Positions 57,438 to 64,000 of a stretch of DNA of 64,000 bases are shown here, in pieces. Position 1 is the first letter of the stretch. Every line of letters begins with the position of its first letter. The stretch spans positions 62,001 through 126,000 of the forward strand of contig NZ_MDVN01000001.1 of the NCBI RefSeq assembly GCF_002741945.1. The letters are read 5' to 3'. Both the position numbers and the translations under genes were made by a program. The notes under the pieces are model-generated. The model made no database searches. It was given only the letters and a program-made list of their open reading frames with translations, and was not told the origin of the DNA. Source of the stretch: Gaetbulibacter sp. 4G1. Lineage in GTDB: Bacteria > Bacteroidota > Bacteroidia > Flavobacteriales > Flavobacteriaceae.

Positions 57438-57448
57438 AAATAAAATAT

Positions 57449-57826
57449 ATGAGTCTTCAATTTAACAAAATATATTTAATAATAGCAGCGCTACTTTTTA
57501 TAACAGAAGTGTTTATTGCTACCTTTTTTAAGTATGGTTTTATTCGATATACTTTTGGAGATTATTTGGTAGTTATACTACTCTACTGCTTCTTCAAAAG
57601 CTTTATAGAAGTAAACCCATTTAAACTAGCTATTTCAGTTTTAGCATTTGCTTTTTCAATTGAGTTTTTACAATTAATTAATATTCTAGAAACACTCAAT
57701 CTTCAAAACAATCATTTAGCAAAACTAATATTAGGTAGTACATTCCATATCTCAGATTTAGTGGCTTATACTCTTGGTATAATAACTGTTTTAATAGTTG
57801 AATATAAATTACAAAACCATGGATAA
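57449..57826 (+). CDS. DUF2809 family membrane protein
   Basis: This 125-residue protein has four transmembrane helices, with FIRYTFGDYLVVILLYCFFKSF and AFSIEFLQLINILETLNL as the DUF2809 pattern (a conserved GDxLV and SIEFLQ). DUF2809 members are VanZ-like in size and topology. The function is unknown. Its stop overlaps the DUF1361 start by 8 bp (ATGGATAA), indicating tight coupling. Confidence 0.78.
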   Translation: MSLQFNKIYLIIAALLFITEVFIATFFKYGFIRYTFGDYLVVILLYCFFKSFIEVNPFKLAISVLAFAFSIEFLQLINILETLNLQNNHLAKLILGSTFHISDLVAYTLGIITVLIVEYKLQNHG

Positions 57827-58478
57827 TATTAAACAACTCTTTATAAATAGGTTTAGAACCTTTACACTATTAAGTATTTCAATGACTTTTTGTATTGTAT
57901 TACTTATGATTAGAATGAAACTTACACATTCCTTTTTCTACTTGTTTTTAGTTTGGAATTTGTTTTTAGCAATCATTCCCTTTGTCATAACGACTTATTT
58001 AGTAAGTCTCCCCAAGCTTAATAAATTTGTATTAGCTTTTTGGTTTGGGGGATGGTTGCTTTTTTTGCCAAATGCCCCATACATTGTTACAGATTTAATT
58101 CATATCAGGCTAAGCAATACACGATTTGTTTGGTTAGATGTTATTGTTGTTACTTCTTTTGCTTTAAATGGGTTCATACTATTTTACTTATCTTTTTTAG
58201 ATATGATAAGCCTTTTAAACTATCATGTAAAGAAACAGTACGTTTTCTTTTCCATTCCAGTTCTACTATTTCTAAGCGCTTTTGGAGTTTATCTTGGAAG
58301 GTTTTTGCGTTACAATTCATGGGAAATTATTCAAAATCCGTTAGAATTATTTAATGATATTTTTCGAATTATCATTTACCCATCAAAACATATTGAGGCG
58401 TGGCTATTCACTATTTTATTTGGCGCATTTCTATGTATTGGTTTTTGGATATGTAATGACATAAGAAAAAATAATTAA
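57819..58478 (+). CDS. DUF1361 family membrane protein
   Basis: This protein of about 219 residues has six or so TMs. GGWLLFLPNAPYIVTDLIHI, SFLDMISLLNYH and GVYLGRFLRYNSWEI are DUF1361 hallmarks. The conserved polar NAPY, D and R residues inside the membrane suggest catalysis or transport, but nothing is established. The frame extends to a TTG at 57798, but ATG 57819 (MDNIKQLF) is more likely given the DUF2809 overlap. It ends 1 bp before xrtK. Confidence 0.8.
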   Translation: MDNIKQLFINRFRTFTLLSISMTFCIVLLMIRMKLTHSFFYLFLVWNLFLAIIPFVITTYLVSLPKLNKFVLAFWFGGWLLFLPNAPYIVTDLIHIRLSNTRFVWLDVIVVTSFALNGFILFYLSFLDMISLLNYHVKKQYVFFSIPVLLFLSAFGVYLGRFLRYNSWEIIQNPLELFNDIFRIIIYPSKHIEAWLFTILFGAFLCIGFWICNDIRKNN

Positions 58479-58479
58479 A

Positions 58480-59004
58480 ATGAAACTAATAAAGCATTCA
58501 ACATATTATATTATTGGAATAGTATTATTCATTGTTTTAAAACTTATATATTCCAATGCAGACAACAATCAAGTTTTTATCTTATTGAAACCTTTAGACA
58601 AAATTGTTGGTTTTATTCTCGACTCTCATTCGATTTATAATAATGACATTGGCTTTTTTCATGAAAAACTAAATATTACTATAGATAAATCTTGCTCTGG
58701 TTTTAATTTTTTATTGCTCTCTTCTATACTATTATATTTTTCACTTTTAAAAAACTTAAAGTCTAACTTTTTCAAAATTTCGGCAATTCCTGTAACCTTG
58801 TTTTTTGCTTATAGTTTCACGCTATTTGTAAATGCATCACGTGTTTTAACAGCAATCTTTATTGAAAAAAATACGAATTTAAATTATGTTTGGTTACACG
58901 AAGCCGAAGGTGTTTTTATTTATCTATCCTTTCTTACCACTCTATATATTTCTATCAACTACGTTCTAAATAAAATCATAAATACTCATGAAAAATTTGC
59001 TTAA
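58480..59004 (+). CDS. xrtK: Exosortase K (XrtK), transpeptidase-like membrane protease
   Basis: This 174-residue inner-membrane protein carries the exosortase triad: C72 in DKSCSGFNF, R121 in NASRVL and H140 in WLHEAEG, each in or next to a membrane segment. The compact size and the neighbouring MSEP-CTERM gene match exosortase K, a type described as having a single dedicated target. It cleaves the target near the MSEP motif and probably transfers it to an unknown acceptor. The gene follows DUF1361 by 1 bp and overlaps its substrate gene by 17 bp, enforcing joint translation. Confidence 0.9.
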   Translation: MKLIKHSTYYIIGIVLFIVLKLIYSNADNNQVFILLKPLDKIVGFILDSHSIYNNDIGFFHEKLNITIDKSCSGFNFLLLSSILLYFSLLKNLKSNFFKISAIPVTLFFAYSFTLFVNASRVLTAIFIEKNTNLNYVWLHEAEGVFIYLSFLTTLYISINYVLNKIINTHEKFA

Positions 59005-61786
59005 CCCAAAATGGTTGCTTGTTATAAACACGATTCCTGTAGTTCTTCTGTCGTTCATTTATTATAACGAATTCGATGTTATAAAAACACTTTTAGAGGA
59101 AGATAGTATACAACTGTGGTATAACTTTGGAGGCATTCTTTTTGGACTATCAATACTTCTTTTAGGGTATGTTCTGTATAGCATTCAACAGAAAAAAGAG
59201 GTTTCTGTTTTCTATGCGTTTTCAGCTTTATCAGTATACACAATTTATCTATACATCTATAGTATTTATAGCTCAGATATTATTCCTTGGAATATTCCTA
59301 GATGGATGCTTTCACAAGATTCAGTTTTATACCCTGGTACATTTTTAATGCCAACATTGGCTCATGCTTTATTTATTATAGTTATTAAATTGACTTCAAA
59401 AGCTAAAGATTTAAAAGCTTGGAAAAGTTTTTTATTAGCACTTTCAATTCCTCTTCTTACTTATATTTTTGTTCAAGTCATTTTACCTCTTTGGCAACCT
59501 ACAAGTTATAGATACAATAACCATGTTTTAGTTGTTGGTTTGGTAGTATGTGTTATTCTATTTCTATTCTTTTTAATTCGTAGTATTTATATTTTATCCA
59601 TTAAAAAAGGAAAAAACTGGTCTCAGCTTTATTTAGTAGCAAAGTTTTTGGTAGGCGTCGTGTTTCCATTACTCGGTCTACTAATAAATAATAAATTCAA
59701 TAGTGTTTTTGGTGATTTCAATACACCATGGTTTTATATTATTGCCCTAACAAATGGTCTTCTAATATGTGTAACCTCATCTGAAAACAAACAGCATAGA
59801 CTTATCTTATTTATTACCAGATGTATAACATATTCTTTTACATTTTACTTCTTTATTGTGTTTTTACCTTTCTTGCCCCTATCTGTTATTGCTATTGTTG
59901 CCATAGGTTTGGGTTTTTTAATGCTAACTCCTTTAGTGTTATTTATTATTCATACACAAGAATTATCGAGTGATTATAAATTTCTAAAAAACTTCTACTC
60001 TAAACAAGTTTTAATTATATCTGGAATTATTGGGTTTCTTGCAATACCTACAATATTAGCTTTATCTTATCAAAGAGATAAAATTGTACTATATGAAACT
60101 CTAGATTACCTGTATAATCCTGATTACTCCAAGGATTACAATATAAATAAAGAATCTCTTAAAAAAACCTTAGAGGTTGTTAAACATAATAAATCACGTA
60201 ATTCTGATTTTTTCATGAGTTCTCAAACACCATATTTATCAAGTTTTTTTAACTGGATTGTTTTAGATAATTTGACTTTATCTGACATAAAAATTAAAAC
60301 CATTGAAAAAATATTTTTCGACACAAAACCATTTGAATTGAGGGCAGAAAGGTTAAGAAATAAAAACGTAGACATATCAAACATAAGCTCGAATAGCACT
60401 TATAATGAAACTGATAACACATGGACAAGTTGGATAGATTTAGAAATTACAAACGCTAATAAAGACAATTTCACTTCTGAATATGCAACAACCATAGATT
60501 TACCCAACGGGTGCTGGATAAATGATTATTACCTTTATGTTGGTGACAGAAAAGAAATGGGAATTTTAACTGAAAAAAAATCAGCCATGTGGATTTTTTC
60601 TCAAATAAGAAACATTAATCAAGACCCAGGGTTGTTGCATTATTTAACTGGAAACAAAGTTTCTTTTAGAGTTTTTCCTTTTTCTGAAAATGAAATAAGA
60701 AGAACAGGAATTCAATTTATTCACAAAGAACCTATTACCATTAAAATTGACAATCATAAACTTACTTTAGGAGAAAAAAAGGAAACCTTAATCAATCATA
60801 AAAAGAATGACCAAATCGTTTACATTTCTTCAAAAGAAAAAGAAACACTTAAAAAGATAAAACGAAAACCTTATTATCATTTCATTATAGATACTTCACA
60901 TGAAAAAGATTCGCTAATAAACAACTATATAAAGGCTCTAGATGATTTTATAACTACCAATAATATAGACACAATGGAAGCTAAAATAAGTTTTGCAAAT
61001 ACCTTTGTTGAAACTGAAAGCTTTAATGGTGAATGGAAAAACAGCTTAAAAGAGCAAGAGTTTGAAGGTGGATTTTATTTAGAACGCGCTATAAAAAAAG
61101 TTCTCTTTAATTCATATACTAATCTTTCTAACAAATACCCTATCATTATTGTAGTTACAGATAATATGCTTGATGCTGTTATAAATAAAAACTTTGCAGA
61201 TTTTAAAATAGCTTTCCCAGAGAGCAACAGTTTTTATCATCTAAATACATTAGGCTATTTAGCTTCTCATAGCCTAGTAAGAAATCCTAAAGATTTTGTA
61301 AACGATAATACTGTGGTTGACATTGATAATGAGGTCTTAGCATGGCCAAATCCAATTAGTCCAGTAGCGTATTTACCTAATGATAGTTTGCCTAATATTG
61401 TTTTGAAAAACTCTGTTTTTGATTTTAAAGAAAATGCTATTGGTGAATCAAACTGGAATACAGGCTTACATTTACAAGGAAAATGGTTATCTGATATATT
61501 TTATCCTGAGAATGCTCAAACAGATTGGAATAATGCTGTAAAAATGAGTTTTAAATCTAAAATAATGACACCGCTTACTTCTTACATTGTTGTTGAAAAT
61601 GAAGCTCAAAAAGCAGCTTTACTTAAAAAACAAAAAGAAGTGTTAGCTGGAAAAAAATCTTTAGACCTCAATGAAAGAACACAACGCATGTCTGAGCCCA
61701 AATTAATACTATTACTAATTTTAATTGGAGTGTTTTTATTTTTAAGACGACGACAAATTATAAATAACTATAAACCATCAACATAG
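58988..61786 (+). CDS. MSEP-CTERM sorting-signal protein with VIT and degenerate vWA-like domains
   Basis: This 932-residue protein has ten or eleven N-terminal TMs (residues ~9-360, for example WLLVINTIPVVLLSFIYY). A soluble part follows, with a VIT-like domain (~496-585: TTIDLPNGCWINDYYLYVGD) and a vWA-like domain (from 631). The MIDAS position reads DTSHEKDS instead of DxSxS, so metal binding is doubtful. The C-terminal tail is the sorting signal: MSEP at 901-904, a hydrophobic helix 905-919 and RRR at 920-922. It is the expected substrate of XrtK. Its role is unknown. The 3' end overlaps the convergent dehydrogenase gene by 19 bp. Confidence 0.88.
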   Translation: MKNLLNPKWLLVINTIPVVLLSFIYYNEFDVIKTLLEEDSIQLWYNFGGILFGLSILLLGYVLYSIQQKKEVSVFYAFSALSVYTIYLYIYSIYSSDIIPWNIPRWMLSQDSVLYPGTFLMPTLAHALFIIVIKLTSKAKDLKAWKSFLLALSIPLLTYIFVQVILPLWQPTSYRYNNHVLVVGLVVCVILFLFFLIRSIYILSIKKGKNWSQLYLVAKFLVGVVFPLLGLLINNKFNSVFGDFNTPWFYIIALTNGLLICVTSSENKQHRLILFITRCITYSFTFYFFIVFLPFLPLSVIAIVAIGLGFLMLTPLVLFIIHTQELSSDYKFLKNFYSKQVLIISGIIGFLAIPTILALSYQRDKIVLYETLDYLYNPDYSKDYNINKESLKKTLEVVKHNKSRNSDFFMSSQTPYLSSFFNWIVLDNLTLSDIKIKTIEKIFFDTKPFELRAERLRNKNVDISNISSNSTYNETDNTWTSWIDLEITNANKDNFTSEYATTIDLPNGCWINDYYLYVGDRKEMGILTEKKSAMWIFSQIRNINQDPGLLHYLTGNKVSFRVFPFSENEIRRTGIQFIHKEPITIKIDNHKLTLGEKKETLINHKKNDQIVYISSKEKETLKKIKRKPYYHFIIDTSHEKDSLINNYIKALDDFITTNNIDTMEAKISFANTFVETESFNGEWKNSLKEQEFEGGFYLERAIKKVLFNSYTNLSNKYPIIIVVTDNMLDAVINKNFADFKIAFPESNSFYHLNTLGYLASHSLVRNPKDFVNDNTVVDIDNEVLAWPNPISPVAYLPNDSLPNIVLKNSVFDFKENAIGESNWNTGLHLQGKWLSDIFYPENAQTDWNNAVKMSFKSKIMTPLTSYIVVENEAQKAALLKKQKEVLAGKKSLDLNERTQRMSEPKLILLLILIGVFLFLRRRQIINNYKPST

Positions 61787-62970
61787 CTTTGTAAATAAGC
61801 AAAACGCTCAGTGAGTTTCCCGTTTTCTGTAATTTTAGCACGCTCTAAAACACCATCTTTATCATCATTAAAAAATGCAGGGATAACATGCTCTAAAAAC
61901 ATATCGCCAAAACCTTCGCTTGCATCTTTAGGGAGTTCGCAAGGTAAATTATCGACTGCCATAACAGTTATTGCATTGTTTGCATCAAAATCAACTTCAC
62001 TTTCTGTTTGTGGATCATAACCATAAAAAGGTTCTGCAATAGTAGAAGCTCGTAATGTTGATGCAACAGGTCCGTCAACATCGCAAGAAATGTCGGCTAC
62101 TAAATTGATATTAAAATTTGGTTGTTTGGCATCTTCTCTTGTAAATAAGTAAGGTGCATTATTACCATAAAAATGACCAGCTATAAAAAAATCGGTTTCT
62201 TTGGCGTATGGCATAAAATTACTTTCATAACCTGTTGGGTCTTTATAAAACTCCCACTTATCACCTACTTTGCCATCTTTACGCTTATTATATTCCATTA
62301 CATCAACCAAACAATAAACAGGTTCTGTAAATTTTGATGTTAAATATAAAGCATCACTTACTTGTTTTACTTTTAAATGCTCCAAAATTTCTTTTGCGCC
62401 ATGGGCTACTTTTCCTGTACCAGACAATAAAATTTTAATATTTGGCAAAGTAATTTTATCTAACTCACGCTTAACAGCATCTAAATCGGCTAGTGTTTCT
62501 ACTTTTGGCAAACTAAATAAATTGTCTCTTAAACCCAATGCTCTAAACCCATTATAAGCGCCTACCAATCCTGCGTAGCGGCCAAAGCCTATTAATCTGA
62601 ACCCTTTTTCGTTTACTATGGTTTCGTGGTCGTATAACTCAATATTTTTATCAAGAATTGCTTGAAGCAATTTACGATTATAGGGCTGTTTCTTTATGGT
62701 GTGCGAAAAGAAAAAATATTTTTTATTTGGAATTAAGTTTTCAATAGGTACTTCTTTTACACCAATCATAACATCGCAATTACTTACATCATTTGTAACT
62801 TCTAGTCCATTGCTTATGTATTGCTCATCTGGAAAAACACGAATATCTGACGTTTCAACCTTAAATTCTCCCTGAGGAAATTTCTCTTTAGTTTCTGCAA
62901 ATTTTTCAGGAGAAAATACAACACGTCTATCTGGTGGGTTTTTACGCTCTTTTATAATGGCAAACTTCAT
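61768..62970 (-). CDS. Alanine dehydrogenase / saccharopine dehydrogenase (LYS1-like) family protein
   Basis: This 400-residue NAD-dependent dehydrogenase begins KFAIIKERKNPPDRRVVFSPE, typical of the AlaDH/PNT N-terminal domain. The nucleotide-binding motif is LLSGTGKVAHGAKEIL, and DISCDVDGPVAST is a late conserved block. Bacteroidota homologues are labelled either alanine dehydrogenase or saccharopine dehydrogenase (lysine-forming), and I cannot choose by motif alone. Lysine degradation is plausible. It lies convergent to the MSEP-CTERM gene. Confidence 0.8.
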   Translation of the reverse strand: MKFAIIKERKNPPDRRVVFSPEKFAETKEKFPQGEFKVETSDIRVFPDEQYISNGLEVTNDVSNCDVMIGVKEVPIENLIPNKKYFFFSHTIKKQPYNRKLLQAILDKNIELYDHETIVNEKGFRLIGFGRYAGLVGAYNGFRALGLRDNLFSLPKVETLADLDAVKRELDKITLPNIKILLSGTGKVAHGAKEILEHLKVKQVSDALYLTSKFTEPVYCLVDVMEYNKRKDGKVGDKWEFYKDPTGYESNFMPYAKETDFFIAGHFYGNNAPYLFTREDAKQPNFNINLVADISCDVDGPVASTLRASTIAEPFYGYDPQTESEVDFDANNAITVMAVDNLPCELPKDASEGFGDMFLEHVIPAFFNDDKDGVLERAKITENGKLTERFAYLQSYVDGL

Positions 62971-63035
62971 ATATATTTTGGTATAAATTTTGTACGAAAA
63001 TAAGAGTTAATGCAGGTGTATACAAACTTTTTTGA

Positions 63036-63043
63036 TAACTTTG
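63036..63043 (+). promoter_or_regulatory. -7 box TAACTTTG upstream of copy A and tmRNA
   Basis: TAACTTTG matches TAnnTTTG and would start transcription near 63049, at the first bases of structured repeat copy A and about 115 nt before mature tmRNA. No good TTG at -33 is visible. Confidence 0.45.
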
Positions 63044-63045
63044 CT

Positions 63046-63147
63046 GCCCGCGTTAAGGATTGAAACGGCATCCTTTTGCTTTTTTGCAAAAGATATAGTG
63101 GAAAGCCTGACGCACTTTTGCTATGAAAAGCAAAAGTGGGTAACGCC
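63046..63147 (+). repeat. Structured intergenic repeat element, copy A
   Basis: Element A runs GCCCGCGTTAAGGATTGAAA to GGGTAACGCC. It contains CTTTTGC-TTTTTT-GCAAAAG and CACTTTTGCT-ATGAAA-AGCAAAAGTG hairpins and an outer GCGTTA/TAACGC pairing. It aligns with copy B at GCGTTA, GATTGAA, GCATCCTTTT, ATATAGTG, AAAGC and AACGCC. Between the -7 box and tmRNA it would form the 5' part of a precursor. Confidence 0.75.
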
Positions 63148-63166
63148 AACATAAAAAATTAATAAT

Positions 63167-63557
63167 GGGGTCGACTGGTTTTGACAGCGAGATTAATTAA
63201 ACGGTAAGCACGTCGTGTAATGGCATTGAAACACGTTAAAGGCTAGACCAAATTTTAAACGGCGAGAATAACTACGCTTTAGCTGCATAATCTGAATTAT
63301 AGTAAGATTAGCCTTGTCCTACTAGGTAGGAAAGCTTTATGTCTCTGGAAAGCCTTGGTTAACGGCGTTCCATTTTGAGGCATCGTAAATGTTAACATAG
63401 ATTTTGTGGCGCTTTGACACATTTTTGAAACTAAAAAAGATAAGTTGTAAGTAGAATGTTTTTAATCGGCTTACAATCGAAAACCAAGAAAAAACTAAGC
63501 GTGTAGAAAACTCTTTGGTTACTTGTTTGGACGAGAGTTCGATTCTCTCCGACTCCA
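63167..63557 (+). ncRNA. ssrA: tmRNA (SsrA)
   Basis: This 391-nt RNA rescues stalled ribosomes with SmpB and tags nascent peptides. The 5' end GGGGTCGACTGGTTTTGACA and the 3' end with T-loop TTCGATT close by GGGGTCG/CGACTCC, discriminator A, with no CCA encoded. The tag frame starts at 63261. It is a one-piece form. The intergenic segment downstream holds a terminator. Confidence 0.96.
63261..63290 (+). other. tmRNA tag-peptide reading frame
   Basis: The codons GGC GAG AAT AAC TAC GCT TTA GCT GCA then TAA encode GENNYALAA. The LAA end is the recognised ClpXP degron. The resume codon is GGC, as in other Flavobacteriia. Confidence 0.9.
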
Positions 63558-63560
63558 CAA

Positions 63561-63593
63561 AAAACCCTATAAAATGTTGACTTATAGGGTTTT
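63561..63593 (+). terminator. Terminator of tmRNA
   Basis: AAAACCCTATAA pairs with TTATAGGGTTTT around a 9-nt loop and is followed by ATTG and T-rich sequence, starting 4 nt after the tmRNA 3' end. The 143 bp after it (63594-63736) show no feature I can support. Confidence 0.8.
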
Positions 63594-63736
63594 ATTGTTA
63601 AAGTTGACAATTCAGTTGACTTTTTAGTTCGTTTTTAGATTTTTTATTTCCTATGATTTTATAACTTCATCTAGTAAAATTAAATTAAAAGCAAAAATGG
63701 AAAATTACAATCAGAGAATAGATAATCGTCAAAAAT

Positions 63737-64000
63737 CTATATTTTCCATAATGCATTGATCTCTTCCACTTTCCATTTTCCATTTACTTTTTTTATTAAT
63801 GCTAACGAACCTTCTCCACATTTTTCTCCACATACAAATGAAAAATACATTATACCTAAATCTTTACCTTCATTAAATACTATTTTAGAAAAACTTATGC
63901 CACCAACCTCAAACTCATCTTTTCGTTTATCAGAATCAGGGTTACGCAGCTTTTTAAATTTAACAAAATTGGATTTAAACGAATTTACAGCGTAAAAGTT
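63737..64000 (-). CDS. Partial hypothetical protein, 5' end beyond the window
   Basis: The minus strand has an open frame of 87 codons from the window edge to TAG at 63737, with no internal stop. It includes KLRNPDSDKRKDEFEVGG and ISFSKIVFNEGKDLGIMYFS. The sequence continues FVCGEKCGEGSLALIKKVNGKWKVEEINALW to the end. The pattern, with KVNGKWKVEEIN closing, resembles the C-terminal end of small exported or lipoprotein domains with paired cysteines (VCGEKCGEG). I do not recognise the family. The plus-strand frame over the same bases is a shadow. Confidence 0.6.
   Translation of the reverse strand, partial: NFYAVNSFKSNFVKFKKLRNPDSDKRKDEFEVGGISFSKIVFNEGKDLGIMYFSFVCGEKCGEGSLALIKKVNGKWKVEEINALWKI

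Noticed and set aside
63337-63558. 73-codon minus-strand frame
   Set aside because: It is antisense to tmRNA, which fully explains these bases.
63756-63995. 79-codon plus-strand frame
   Set aside because: The minus strand has a continuous frame to the window edge with more protein-like composition. The plus frame is a shadow.

Overview
The window is a contiguous piece of chromosome from a member of the Flavobacteriaceae (phylum Bacteroidota). The base composition is very AT-rich. Several promoters carry the Bacteroidota -7 motif TAnnTTTG. Shine-Dalgarno sites are almost absent, with rpsU and typA as clear exceptions. The tmRNA tag reads GENNYALAA, and families such as DUF2851, DUF1343 and exosortase K with its MSEP-CTERM partner appear. 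No phage, insertion sequence, CRISPR array or rRNA gene is visible, and no gene-free gap exceeds 300 bases.

Layout. 1-3.6 kb: queD/idi (overlapping), prfC, a small Fe-S protein and a DUF3467 protein. 3.6-16.9 kb, minus strand: the core transcription/translation operon, read as tRNA-Thr, tRNA-Tyr, tRNA-Gly, tRNA-Thr, tuf, tRNA-Trp, secE, nusG, rplK, rplA, rplJ, rplL, rpoB, rpoC. 16.9-18.5 kb: hibernation factor, xerC and rpsU. 18.6-37.7 kb: mixed metabolic and envelope genes (acyl-CoA dehydrogenase, helix-hairpin-helix protein, AGCS symporter, RCK potassium channel, PspC-like protein, CBS-domain PLP enzyme, LolC/E-like permease, NamZ-like muramidase, glycerophosphodiesterase, fatty acid hydroxylase, amidohydrolase and others). 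37.7-43.4 kb: an outer-membrane barrel, a large TPR protein and an FtsE-like ATPase. 43.5-49.8 kb: a small surface-glycan block with two glycosyltransferases, a phosphoethanolamine-transferase-like enzyme and two tandem Wzx-type flippases. 50.3-53.2 kb: typA and kdsA. 54.6-61.8 kb: a one-directional envelope cluster with its own winged-helix regulator. 61.8-64.0 kb: a lysine/alanine-dehydrogenase-like enzyme, tmRNA, and the 3' part of a gene cut by the window edge.

The most interesting region is 54.6-61.8 kb. It reads: membrane protein, winged-helix regulator, CreD, a structured repeat, three small membrane proteins, exosortase K, and a 932-residue MSEP-CTERM protein with a many-pass membrane region, a VIT-like domain, a vWA-like domain whose metal site looks degenerate, and the C-terminal sorting signal. 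Two near-identical palindromes (ACTTTG-WAWT-CAAAGT followed by ACTTT) sit directly in front of the first membrane gene and of creD, and the second overlaps a -7 promoter box. I infer an autoregulated envelope system built around one exosortase and one substrate.

Other noteworthy signals are: a ~100 bp structured repeat present twice with compensating stem changes, one copy lying between a promoter-like box and tmRNA; a complete terminator hairpin inside the first codons of the helix-hairpin-helix gene; a promoter for the tRNA-tuf operon nested in the terminator of the preceding gene; a hairpin and heptamer repeats between rplL and rpoB; and a low-molecular-weight-phosphatase-like protein with a lipoprotein signal.
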